This document shows positions 26,268 through 35,119 of a stretch of DNA of 64,000 nt, piece after piece (positions within the stretch are counted from its first letter, which is position 1; the number at the start of each line of letters is the position of its first letter). The notes beneath the pieces were generated by a model. The model ran no database searches, had not been told where the DNA came from, and was given only the letters and a program-made list of their open reading frames with translations. Origin of the DNA: Thalassovita aquimarina (GTDB lineage Bacteria; Pseudomonadota; Alphaproteobacteria; Rhodobacterales; Rhodobacteraceae); NCBI RefSeq assembly GCF_018219815.1, contig NZ_JADMKU010000001.1, positions 310,001 to 374,000 of the forward strand, written 5' to 3'. Made by a program: the position numbers and the translations under genes.

Positions 26268-28523
26268 GTGGCAACCCGGGCACATAAATTGCGCAGTTGG
26301 GCGAAAATCAGCCGATTGCGACGGCAGCGCCGGGTGCAGACTACCGCCACGATCGGGCTGGTGATTCTGGGGCCTGTTCTGGCGATGGCGACCTTCCTTA
26401 TTCTCGGTCCCTTGGACAAGGGCGCGGCGGCCACCAGCCTGCGGATGATCCTGCTGGCCGATTTCGTCTATGTGCTGCTGGTGGCGGCGCTGGTCCTGCA
26501 ACGGATCGTGGCTCTGATTTCGGCACGCAGGGCCAAATCCGCCGGGTCGCGGCTGCACATGCGTCTGACCGGCGTTTTCGCGATCCTCGCGCTTATCCCG
26601 ACGGTGACGGTGGCGATCTTCGCGGCGTTGACGGTGAATATCGGGCTCGAGGGCTGGTTTTCCGACCGGGTCCGGCAGGTGGTCGGGTCGTCGCTGGAAG
26701 CGGCGCAGGCATACGAGGGCGAACACCGCCGCGACCTGACCGTTGATGTCACCGCCCTGGCCGCGCATATCAACCAGACGCGGCAAAACACCTTCTTCAT
26801 GACCGACGCCGACATCCGGCAGGTGCTGACCACCGGTCAGACCCAGATTCAACGCGGATTGCGCGAAGCCTACGTGATCGACGGAACCGGCGAAATCCGC
26901 GCCCGCGGAGACCGGTCCTACCTGTTCGACTACGAACGCCCGACTGCGGAACAGTTCGAACGCGCCAACGCCGAGGGCGTGCAGATCATCGAGGATTGGG
27001 CCAACAACGAATTCCGCGCGCTGGTGCGGCTAGAGGCCTTCGTCGACCGCTTCCTCTATGTCAGCCGCGACGTGGATGGCGAATTGCTCAGCCTGCTGGA
27101 TGACACCAAGGAAACCGCACAGTTCTACCAGCAACTGGAAAGCGAACGCGGCCGGGTTCTGTTCGAATTCGGCCTGATCTATCTCGGCTTCGCGGTGATC
27201 CTGATCCTGGCCGCGATCTGGCTTGGCCTGTGGTTCGCCGAACGGCTGTCGCGCCCGGTGGGACGGCTGACCGGGGCGGCGCAGCGGGTCGGGTCCGGCG
27301 ACCTGGACGTGCAGGTGGTCGAGGAAGAGGGCGACGACGAAATCGCCATGCTGGGGCGTTACTTCAACCAGATGACCCGGCAGCTAAAGGCGCAGCGCGA
27401 AACCCTGTTGCAGAACACCGATCAGATCGAACGCCGCCGCAGGTTGTTCGATTCCGTGCTCAGTTCGGTCACCTCGGGCGTGGTGGGGCTTGACTCCGAC
27501 GGACGGGTGACCTTCGTCAACCGGTCCGCCAAACGCTTGCTGGACTGGAACGAGGATCAGCAATCGGTGGCGATTTCCGTCGCCGTGCCGGAATTCAGCG
27601 CCCTGTTCGAACGCTTGCAGAGCGATGACCTGCGCACGGTGCAGGACGAAATCAAGGTGAGCCGGGGCGGGCGGCTGGAAAACCTGCTGGTGCGGATGTC
27701 GACGCGTTACAGCGAAGATGGCCTGCTCGAAGGCTACGTGGTCGCCTTCGACGATGTCAGCGACCTGGTGGCGGCGCAAAGAATGGCGGCCTGGGGCGAC
27801 GTGGCGCGCCGCATCGCCCATGAAATCAAGAACCCGCTAACCCCGATCCAGCTGTCGGCGGAACGGATCAAGCGCAAGTTCAGCCGTCATCTGGCCGAGG
27901 CCGAAGCCGACAGCCTGGCGCAGTTGACCGAAGTTATCGTGCGTCAAACCAATGACTTGCGCCGCATTGTTGACGAGTTTTCCAAATTCGCCCGGATGCC
28001 CGAACCCGAACGCCGGCCCGAAAGCCTGACCCAGCTGGTTCAGAACGCCGTGCTGCTGCAGCAGGCGGGTCAGCCTGACGTGGACATCGTCAGCGACCTT
28101 GTCGACGACCCGCTGCTTGCGGAACTGGACGGGACGATGATCAATCAGGCGCTCACCAATTTGCTGAAGAATGCCGGGGAAGCGATTGTTTCCTATAAGA
28201 AAGAGTCCAAAAAAGACGATTTCAAGGGGATCATCCGCGTCAAAACGGAACTGGATGGCCGCAACGCGATCTTACGGATCGCCGACAACGGCATAGGCCT
28301 GCCCGAGGACCGCACCCGGCTGTTCGAACCCTATGTGACGACGCGGTCCGAGGGCACCGGGCTGGGCCTGCCGATCGTCAAGAAGATCATCGAGGAACAT
28401 GGCGGCAGCCTGCAGCTGGAGGATGCGCCGATTTTCGACACCGATGCCAACGATCCCCATGCGGGCGCGATGGCGGTGATCCGGCTTTCCGTCAGCGCAG
28501 TCCGGGACAGGGCCGCGGAATAA
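26268..28523 (+). CDS. ntrY: Membrane sensor kinase NtrY
   Basis: Sensor histidine kinase paired with NtrX, linked in alphaproteobacteria to nitrogen, redox and envelope control. From the GTG at 26268 (AGAGGGG seven bases before) it has 751 aa: three N-terminal helices, a large periplasmic sensor loop, a further helix (LIYLGFAVILILAAIWLGLWF), a HAMP region (RPVGRLTGAAQRV), a PAS domain (FVNRSAKRLLDW), the H-box [18 protein letters not shown], and an ATPase domain with NLLKNAGEA and GTGLGLPIV. Longer starts at 26208 or 26193 are possible but lack a good ribosome site. Followed by ntrX 21 bp on. Confidence 0.95.
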   Translation: MATRAHKLRSWAKISRLRRQRRVQTTATIGLVILGPVLAMATFLILGPLDKGAAATSLRMILLADFVYVLLVAALVLQRIVALISARRAKSAGSRLHMRLTGVFAILALIPTVTVAIFAALTVNIGLEGWFSDRVRQVVGSSLEAAQAYEGEHRRDLTVDVTALAAHINQTRQNTFFMTDADIRQVLTTGQTQIQRGLREAYVIDGTGEIRARGDRSYLFDYERPTAEQFERANAEGVQIIEDWANNEFRALVRLEAFVDRFLYVSRDVDGELLSLLDDTKETAQFYQQLESERGRVLFEFGLIYLGFAVILILAAIWLGLWFAERLSRPVGRLTGAAQRVGSGDLDVQVVEEEGDDEIAMLGRYFNQMTRQLKAQRETLLQNTDQIERRRRLFDSVLSSVTSGVVGLDSDGRVTFVNRSAKRLLDWNEDQQSVAISVAVPEFSALFERLQSDDLRTVQDEIKVSRGGRLENLLVRMSTRYSEDGLLEGYVVAFDDVSDLVAAQRMAAWGDVARRIAHEIKNPLTPIQLSAERIKRKFSRHLAEAEADSLAQLTEVIVRQTNDLRRIVDEFSKFARMPEPERRPESLTQLVQNAVLLQQAGQPDVDIVSDLVDDPLLAELDGTMINQALTNLLKNAGEAIVSYKKESKKDDFKGIIRVKTELDGRNAILRIADNGIGLPEDRTRLFEPYVTTRSEGTGLGLPIVKKIIEEHGGSLQLEDAPIFDTDANDPHAGAMAVIRLSVSAVRDRAAE

Positions 28524-28544
28524 CAAGACAAGATTGAGGATGAC

Positions 28545-29957
28545 ATGAGTGACATTTTGATCGTCGACGATGAACGCGACATTCGGGAGCTGATTTCGGA
28601 TATCCTCGGGGACGAGGGCTACACCACCCGACTGGCCGGCAATTCCGAAGAGGCGATGACCGAAATCAACAGTGAACCGCCGGCGCTGCTGATCCTCGAT
28701 ATCTGGCTGAAGGACAGCAAGATGGACGGGATCGACATCCTCAAGACCGTCAAGCGCGACAATCCCGACGTGCCGGTGGTGATCATTTCAGGCCACGGCA
28801 ACATCGAGATCGCTGTCGCCGCGATCAAGCAGGGCGCCTATGACTTCATCGAAAAGCCGTTCAACATCGACCAGCTGCTGGTTGTGATCCGGCGCGCGAT
28901 GGAAACCTCGCGGCTGCGGCGGGAAAATCAGGAATTGCGCCGCAACGATGTGCAAACCGCGGAAATGGTCGGCCAGTCGGCATCGTTCCGGGCGATGCTG
29001 GGGCAGCTCGACAAGGTGACGAAATCCAACGGCCGGGTGATGCTGTCGGGGCCTTCCGGTGTCGGCAAGGAAGTCGCGGCGCGTTATATCCATGCGCAGT
29101 CGAACCGCGCCTCCGCCCCCTTCGTCACGGTCAGCTGCGCCAGCATCGAACCGGACCGGATGGAAGAGGTGCTGTTCGGCCGCGAAACCCCCGAGCGTGG
29201 AATCGAACAGGGGTTGCTGGAACAGGCGCACGGCGGCGTGGTGTTCTTCGACGAAGTGGCTGACATGCCGCTGGGGTCGCAATCCAAAATCCTGCGCGTG
29301 CTGGTCGATCAGCAGTTCCAGCGTGTCGGCGGCACCGGCAAGGTGCGGGTCGACCTGCGGGTGATTTCATCGACCAGCCGAGATCTGGATGCCGAAATTG
29401 AGGCCGGGCGGTTCCGGCAGGAACTGTATCACCGGCTGAATGTCGTGCCGATCGCGGTGCCGTCGCTGGCGGAACGGCGCGAAGACATCCCGGTGCTGGC
29501 GGCACATTTCATCGAGGCGCTGAACAAATCGCAGGGTCTGCCGCTGCGCGAGCTGAGCGAGGACGCCTCGGCGCTGATGCAGACGATGGTCTGGCCTGGA
29601 AACGTGCGCCAGTTGCGCAACCTGATCGAACGGGTGCTGATCCTCGGCGACGGCAACGGCCCGATCGAGGCCAAGGAACTGCCCAGCAGCGAAGAGGGCG
29701 TCACGGATGATGACGGCGTGGTCTTGAGCGGCACGCTGGCGACGCTGCCGCTGCGCGAGGCGCGCGAGGTGTTCGAACGCGAATACCTGCTGACCCAGAT
29801 CAACCGGTTCGGCGGCAATATCAGCCGCACCGCCAATTTCGTCGGCATGGAACGCAGCGCGCTGCACCGCAAGCTGAAATCGCTCGGCGTGGTGACCACC
29901 AACAAGTCCGGGGCCCGGGTGGCGCGGGTGGAAAAGGTCGAAGAGGACGCCGAATAG
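28545..29957 (+). CDS. ntrX: Response regulator NtrX (no GAFTGA motif)
   Basis: Partner of NtrY; 470 aa. Receiver domain with Asp52 in LILDIWL, AAA+ domain with Walker A GPSGVGKE (169-176) and Walker B VVFFDEVAD near 232-240. The L1-loop position reads VLFGRETPERGIEQG instead of ELFGHEKGAFTGA, so direct sigma-54 activation is unlikely, as reported for other NtrX proteins. A C-terminal HTH (RFGGNISRTANFVGMERSALH) is present. AGGATGAC stands before the ATG at 28545. Converges on the lipoprotein gene. Confidence 0.95.
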   Translation: MSDILIVDDERDIRELISDILGDEGYTTRLAGNSEEAMTEINSEPPALLILDIWLKDSKMDGIDILKTVKRDNPDVPVVIISGHGNIEIAVAAIKQGAYDFIEKPFNIDQLLVVIRRAMETSRLRRENQELRRNDVQTAEMVGQSASFRAMLGQLDKVTKSNGRVMLSGPSGVGKEVAARYIHAQSNRASAPFVTVSCASIEPDRMEEVLFGRETPERGIEQGLLEQAHGGVVFFDEVADMPLGSQSKILRVLVDQQFQRVGGTGKVRVDLRVISSTSRDLDAEIEAGRFRQELYHRLNVVPIAVPSLAERREDIPVLAAHFIEALNKSQGLPLRELSEDASALMQTMVWPGNVRQLRNLIERVLILGDGNGPIEAKELPSSEEGVTDDDGVVLSGTLATLPLREAREVFEREYLLTQINRFGGNISRTANFVGMERSALHRKLKSLGVVTTNKSGARVARVEKVEEDAE

Positions 29958-29962
29958 CGCGA

Positions 29963-30433
29963 TCAGCCCGGCGTCACGATCTGCCAGCGACCGCCGCCGC
30001 GCTGGATCGAGCAGGATTCCGGTGTCAGCCGCGGCAGCACCGTCGTCACCGATTTCGGCGCCGCATTCGCCACCGTGGAAGGGCAGGGCGGCAGTTCCAC
30101 CCATTCATAGCCCTTTCGGGTCATGCATTGCGCCTCGACCCGTTTTCGCAGGCGCTTGTTGACATCGACCGTGTAGGGATCGCCGCCTTCCAATTCGTAG
30201 GTGACGATACAGTTTGCCCCGCTGGCATCGCATCTGCGCACCGGTACCATCCTCAGCGGTGTGAAGCGGGTTTCCTTGACCACGGGCACTTTTTGCAATG
30301 CGCTGACCTGGCAATCGGTCAGGTCATTGTTCATCCGCGACACCGCGACACCTTCGCGGTAGTAAAGCCCAAGCGGCGCGCATCCCGCCAAAACAGCGAC
30401 GGCGGCGAGCGTGAAAAGCATCGATCGTGACAT
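29963..30433 (-). CDS. Putative lipoprotein of unknown function
   Basis: A 156-aa protein with a lipoprotein signal: basic MSRSMLF, hydrophobic TLAAVAVL and lipobox LAGC with the acylated Cys near residue 18. The mature part contains several cysteines (DCQVS, RRCDASGANC, AQCM, LPPCP, ESCS) that could form disulfides, and ends with a Trp-rich GGGRWQIVTPG. GGAGG stands five bases before the ATG at 30433. It sits opposite the ntrX-trkA direction. Family not recognised; periplasmic, attached to a membrane lipid. Confidence 0.85.
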   Translation of the reverse strand: MSRSMLFTLAAVAVLAGCAPLGLYYREGVAVSRMNNDLTDCQVSALQKVPVVKETRFTPLRMVPVRRCDASGANCIVTYELEGGDPYTVDVNKRLRKRVEAQCMTRKGYEWVELPPCPSTVANAAPKSVTTVLPRLTPESCSIQRGGGRWQIVTPG

Positions 30434-30557
30434 CCTGGCCTCCTTTCGGGGCAGTGTGCCCCGCCAGCATGACCGCGTCTTTGATTTTTGACAAATCAAT
30501 TGACCATTAACCGGCACCATGCCATCCAATGCCTCTGAAACCAGGGGACCGGGGACA

Positions 30558-31934
30558 ATGAAAGTCATCATCTGCGGGGCCGGCCAGGTCGGGTGGCAAA
30601 TCGCGCGGCATCTGTCTGGCGAAAAAAATGATGTCACCGTGGTCGACAACAATCCCGAACTGGTGCGCCGTGCCACCGATACGCTGGATGTGCAGGGGAT
30701 CGCGGGCTTTGCCAGCTATCCCGATGTGCTTGAACAGGCCGGTGCGCGCGACGCCGACATGATCATCGCCGCCACCTATTCGGACGAGGTCAACATGGTG
30801 ACCTGCCAGATGGCGCATTCGGTGTTTTCGGTCCCGCGCAAGATCGCCCGGCTGCGCTCGCAAAGTTACCTGACGGCGATCTATTCCGACCTCTACCGGC
30901 GCGAACACCTGCCGATCGACGTTGTGATCAGCCCCGAACGCGAAGTGGCCGAGGCGGCCTTGCAGCGGATCGCGTCGCCCGCCGCCTTCGATACCGAAAA
31001 ATTCCTTGGCGGCCGGGCGCATCTGCTGGGCATCACCATCAACGATGCCTGCCCGATCGTGAACACGCCGCTGCGTCAGTTGACCGATCTGTTTTCGACG
31101 CTGCGCACCATCGTGGTGGGCATCCGCCGCGACGGCCGCCTGTTCGCGCCGGAACCCACCGACCAGATCTTTCCCGGCGACGAATGCTATGTCTTCACGG
31201 TGAACGAAGACATTCCGCGCACGATGGAAATTTTCGGCAAGGTGTCGAAGAAACGCGAACGGGTGGTGATCATCGGCGGCGGCAATGTCGGGCTGTCGGT
31301 CGCCCGTGCGCTGGAAGAACAGACAAGCCGGATCCGCGCCAAGGTGATCGAGCGCAACCGCAAGATCGCCGAAAAGGCCGCCGACGCGCTGGAAAAGACC
31401 ATCGTTTTGCATGGTGACGGGCTCGATGCAACGCTGCTCGCCGAGGCCAATATCGAACGCGCCGACGTGGTGCTGTGCGTCACCGATGACGACAAGACGA
31501 ACATGCTGGCCGCGGTGCGCGCCAAGGCCGAAGGCTGCCCGATGGCGATCGCGCTGGTCAACGACCCGACGCTGGCGCCAATGATGGCGCCGCTGGGGAT
31601 CGACGCCTTCGTCAACCCGCGCGCCACCACCGTCAGCTCGATCCTGCGCCACATCCGCCACGGCAAGGTGCGCGAGGTCTATTCGATCGGCGATGCCGAA
31701 GCCGAGATGATCGAGGCCGAGGTGTTGTCGACCTCGCCCATCGCGGGGCAAAAGATCCGAGACATTGATTTCCCCGAAGGCGTGTTGGTCGGCGGCATCC
31801 TGAAAGGCGAAAAGGTGATCAAGCCAGGCGCCGACACCCGGATCGAGGAAGGCGACGTGATCGCGCTGTTCTCGATGGCCGATGACGTGCCCGAAGTCGA
31901 ACGCCTGCTTCAGGTGTCGATCGATTTCTTCTGA
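30558..31934 (+). CDS. trkA: Trk potassium uptake regulatory subunit TrkA
   Basis: Peripheral NAD(H)-binding protein that gates the TrkH potassium channel; 458 aa, the same length as E. coli TrkA. Two RCK modules, each with a Rossmann motif: VIICGAGQVGWQIAR at the N-terminus and VVIIGGGNVGLSVARAL near 236, each followed by a TrkA-C domain. The ATG at 30558 follows CGGGGAC; an in-frame ATG 39 bases upstream is less likely. Two bases of gap plus TrkH form the operon downstream. Confidence 0.96.
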   Translation: MKVIICGAGQVGWQIARHLSGEKNDVTVVDNNPELVRRATDTLDVQGIAGFASYPDVLEQAGARDADMIIAATYSDEVNMVTCQMAHSVFSVPRKIARLRSQSYLTAIYSDLYRREHLPIDVVISPEREVAEAALQRIASPAAFDTEKFLGGRAHLLGITINDACPIVNTPLRQLTDLFSTLRTIVVGIRRDGRLFAPEPTDQIFPGDECYVFTVNEDIPRTMEIFGKVSKKRERVVIIGGGNVGLSVARALEEQTSRIRAKVIERNRKIAEKAADALEKTIVLHGDGLDATLLAEANIERADVVLCVTDDDKTNMLAAVRAKAEGCPMAIALVNDPTLAPMMAPLGIDAFVNPRATTVSSILRHIRHGKVREVYSIGDAEAEMIEAEVLSTSPIAGQKIRDIDFPEGVLVGGILKGEKVIKPGADTRIEEGDVIALFSMADDVPEVERLLQVSIDFF

Positions 31935-31937
31935 CCG

Positions 31938-33452
31938 ATGACCGATCGCATCCTCAACCAACCCCTGTTCCTGCTGCTGATGGGCATCGGGAGTCTGGCG
32001 ATGTTCATCCCCTCGATGCATGCGACGCTTCTGGGCAGCCACCACGAAGCGCGGTCGTTTTTCTATGCCGGGCTGCTGGGCCTGCTGGCGGTGGTGATGG
32101 TCGCGCTGGCGATGTCGTCGCGACAGCGCAAGCGCGGCGAAATGGGCAACCTGCTGGCACTGTTCGCCGGGTTCAGCTTGCTGCCGCTGCTGCTCGCCTT
32201 GCCTTTCCACGAAGCGCTGCGCACCACCAGTTATCTGAACGCCTATGTCGAAATGGTGTCGAGCCTCAGCACCACCGGCGCGACCTTGTTCGACCCCGAA
32301 CGGCTGAGCCCGACGCTGCACCTGTGGCGGGCGATGGTCGGCTGGATGGGCGGGATGCTGATGTGGGTGGCCGCCGCCGCGATCCTGGCGCCGCTGAACC
32401 TTGGCGGCTTCGAGGTGACCGCGACCGCGACACCGGGACAAAGCGATTTGCTGCACGGCCGTTTCGAACGGGCCGATCCGCAAAAGCGGATCCTGCGGGT
32501 GACGGCAAAGCTGTTCCCGGTCTATGCCGGGCTGACGCTGGCGCTGTGGATCATGCTGGCGGTCAGCGGCGACCGGCCGCTGGTGGCGCTGTGCCACGCG
32601 ATGTCGGTGATGGCGACCAGTGGCATTTCCCCGATCGGCGGTTTGCAGGAACACGGATCGTCGATCACCGGCGAAGTCGTGATGGCGCTGTTCATGCTGT
32701 TCGCCCTGTCGCGGCTGACCTTTTCCACCGACACGCTCAATTCCAAGCAACGCGGAATCCAGACCGATCCCGAATTCCGGCTCGGCATCTTGATCGTGAT
32801 CGGGGTGCCGGTGCTGCTGTTCCTGCGGCACTGGCTGGGATCCTACAGCATGGACGAAGGCCAGAACCTGCTGGTGGCGCTGCGGGCGCTGTGGGGCGGG
32901 GTGTTCACCACCTTGTCCTTCCTGACCACCACCGGGTTCGAAAGCGCCGAATGGGGCACCGCACGCGACTGGTCGGGGCTCAGCACGCCGGGGCTGATCT
33001 TCCTCGGGCTGGCGATGATCGGCGGCGGCGTCGCCACCACCGCCGGCGGGGTGAAGCTGCTCCGGGTCTGGGCGCTCTACCTCAACGGATTGCGGGAAAT
33101 GGAAAAGCTGGTCCACCCGTCGTCCGTGGGTCATTCGGTCGGCAATTCGCGCCGCGTCCGCAAGCAGGGCGCCTATATCGCCTGGATCTTCTTCATGCTG
33201 TTCGCCCTGTCGCTAACCGCGTTTTCGCTGGTCTTTGCCGCCTTCGGGTCGAGCTTCGAAAACGCGCTGGTGATTTCGGTTGCGGCGCTGTCGACCACCG
33301 GGCCGCTGATTTCCATCGCGCCGGAAACCGAAATCCTGCTGGTCGACCTGGCGCCGGCGGCCAAGCTGGTATTCTGCAGCGCCATGGTCCTGGGGCGGCT
33401 GGAAATGCTTGCCATCATCGCGCTTCTCAGCAGCGACATCTGGCGACGATAG
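31938..33452 (+). CDS. trkH: TrkH-family potassium uptake protein
   Basis: Potassium-translocating membrane subunit of the Trk system; 504 aa with four M1-P-M2 repeats. The selectivity-filter loops are seen as LSTTGATL, ATSGISP, LTTTGFES and LSTTGPLI, in order; Gly is present in each. It starts three bases after the trkA stop, so both subunits are made from one transcript. hfq follows after 135 bp. Confidence 0.95.
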   Translation: MTDRILNQPLFLLLMGIGSLAMFIPSMHATLLGSHHEARSFFYAGLLGLLAVVMVALAMSSRQRKRGEMGNLLALFAGFSLLPLLLALPFHEALRTTSYLNAYVEMVSSLSTTGATLFDPERLSPTLHLWRAMVGWMGGMLMWVAAAAILAPLNLGGFEVTATATPGQSDLLHGRFERADPQKRILRVTAKLFPVYAGLTLALWIMLAVSGDRPLVALCHAMSVMATSGISPIGGLQEHGSSITGEVVMALFMLFALSRLTFSTDTLNSKQRGIQTDPEFRLGILIVIGVPVLLFLRHWLGSYSMDEGQNLLVALRALWGGVFTTLSFLTTTGFESAEWGTARDWSGLSTPGLIFLGLAMIGGGVATTAGGVKLLRVWALYLNGLREMEKLVHPSSVGHSVGNSRRVRKQGAYIAWIFFMLFALSLTAFSLVFAAFGSSFENALVISVAALSTTGPLISIAPETEILLVDLAPAAKLVFCSAMVLGRLEMLAIIALLSSDIWRR

Positions 33453-33587
33453 AAATTCTTGCGTCTAACCGCTTTAACAGGCTGATTTTTGGGCTGGAAA
33501 CTCGGTAAAGGCCAAGACATAGTAGGTGCAATAGCTCTACAGGGACGCCGGCCGCGGCACCGAGAACAAGAATAAAGGTAACAATGA

Positions 33588-33824
33588 ATGGCTTCCGACA
33601 AGCAAAACCTGCAAGACGCGTTTTTGAATCACACCCGGAAGACGAAGATTCCGGTGACCATTTTCCTGATCAACGGCGTCAAACTGCAAGGTGTCATCAC
33701 CTGGTTTGACAATTTCTGTGTCCTGCTGCGCCGCGATGGTCAATCGCAGCTGGTCTACAAGCACGCAATTTCGACTATCATGCCGGCGCAACCCATCAAC
33801 CTTTACGATGGCGAAGAAAGCTAA
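33588..33824 (+). CDS. hfq: RNA chaperone Hfq
   Basis: Hexameric Sm-like protein that pairs small RNAs with mRNAs; 78 aa, the short alphaproteobacterial form. Sm1 runs from [20 protein letters not shown] to [16 protein letters not shown] (the frame reads [14 protein letters not shown]), and Sm2 is [11 protein letters not shown] with the conserved KH. The ATG at 33588 follows AAAGG. Two bases separate its stop from the hflX TTG start, forming the classical hfq-hflX pair. Its presence is relevant to the sRNA candidate at 47714-47791. Confidence 0.98.
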   Translation: MASDKQNLQDAFLNHTRKTKIPVTIFLINGVKLQGVITWFDNFCVLLRRDGQSQLVYKHAISTIMPAQPINLYDGEES

Positions 33825-33826
33825 GC

Positions 33827-35104
33827 TTGGAAATACATGAAAGGGAACCGACCCGCGCCTGGGTCCTGCATCCCGACCTGAAATCCGACCAACACCGCCG
33901 CATGGCCGAATACGCCTTGGAAGAGGCGGTGGCGCTGGCTGCGGCCCTGCCTGACCTCGAAGTGGTCGGGTCCGAAACCGTGCGCCTGCAACGGCCCCAT
34001 CCGGGGCTTTTGTTCGGCACCGGCAAGATCGCCGAACTGAAACAGCGGATGGAAGAGGCCGAGGTCGAACTGGTTCTGATCGACGGACCGGTGACACCGG
34101 TGCAGCAGCGCAACCTGGAAAAGGAATGGGGCGTGAAGCTCCTGGACCGGACCGGGCTGATCCTCGAGATTTTCTCCGACCGCGCGCGCACCCGCGAAGG
34201 CGTGCTGCAGGTCGAAATGGCGGCGCTGAAATATCAGCGCACCCGGCTGGTGCGGGCCTGGACCCACCTGGAACGCCAGCGCGGCGGGCTCGGTTTCGTC
34301 GGCGGTCCCGGCGAAACCCAGATCGAGGCCGACCGGCGCGCCATCGACGAACAGCTGGTGCGGTTGCGCCGGCAGCTCGACAAGGTGGTCAAGACGCGCG
34401 AACTGCATCGTTCGGCCCGCGCCAAGGTGCCGTTTCCAGTGGTCGCGCTAGTGGGCTACACCAACGCCGGCAAGTCGACGCTGTTCAACCGGCTGACCGG
34501 GGCCGAGGTGATGGCCAAGGACATGCTGTTCGCGACGCTGGACCCGACCATGCGGCGGGTCGACCTGCCCGAAGGCGGGCCCGAGGTGATCCTGTCCGAT
34601 ACGGTGGGGTTCATCAGCGATCTGCCGACCGAACTGGTCGCGTCGTTCCGCGCCACGCTGGAAGAAGTGCTGAGCGCCAACCTGATCCTGCATGTGCGCG
34701 ATATTTCCCACCCAGAGACCGAAAACCAGTGCGCCAACGTGCTGGAAATCATGGAATCGCTGGGCGTCAACAAGGACACCACGGTGCTGGAGGTCTGGAA
34801 CAAGATCGACCTGCTGCCCGAGGATGAGCGCGCCGCCACCCGGCAGCGGGCGGACCGGGACGGCAACATCTTCGCCATCTCGGCGGTGACCGGCGAAGGC
34901 ATCCTCGACCTGATGCAGGAAGTCGCCCGTCAGCTGGCCTCTGAGACCCATGAAAGCAAGGTGTCGCTGAGCTTCTCCGAGGGGCGCAAGCGGGCCTGGC
35001 TTTTCGATCATGACGTGGTCGAGAAGGAAGAACAGACAGACACGGGTTTCGAGCTGACGGTGCGCTGGACCGCGCGTCAGGAAAAACGGTTCCGCGACCT
35101 GTAA
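33827..35104 (+). CDS. hflX: Ribosome-associated GTPase HflX
   Basis: GTPase that splits stalled 70S ribosomes under stress; 425 aa. The N-terminal HflX domain has PGLLFGTGKIAEL, the coiled linker LRRQLDKVVKTRELH, then the G domain with G1 GYTNAGKST, G3 DTVGF and G4 NKID. GFVGGPGETQIEADRR is the family signature. Translation most likely starts at the TTG at 33827, directly after hfq, because the frame has no earlier start and an ATG would truncate conserved sequence. Converges on the hybrid kinase gene. Confidence 0.95.
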   Translation: MEIHEREPTRAWVLHPDLKSDQHRRMAEYALEEAVALAAALPDLEVVGSETVRLQRPHPGLLFGTGKIAELKQRMEEAEVELVLIDGPVTPVQQRNLEKEWGVKLLDRTGLILEIFSDRARTREGVLQVEMAALKYQRTRLVRAWTHLERQRGGLGFVGGPGETQIEADRRAIDEQLVRLRRQLDKVVKTRELHRSARAKVPFPVVALVGYTNAGKSTLFNRLTGAEVMAKDMLFATLDPTMRRVDLPEGGPEVILSDTVGFISDLPTELVASFRATLEEVLSANLILHVRDISHPETENQCANVLEIMESLGVNKDTTVLEVWNKIDLLPEDERAATRQRADRDGNIFAISAVTGEGILDLMQEVARQLASETHESKVSLSFSEGRKRAWLFDHDVVEKEEQTDTGFELTVRWTARQEKRFRDL

Positions 35105-35119
35105 CCGGCAGGGAATGTT

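Noticed and set aside
30507-33134. 875-codon minus-strand frame across trkA and trkH
   Set aside because: Antisense shadow of two clear genes, with biased composition and no domain.
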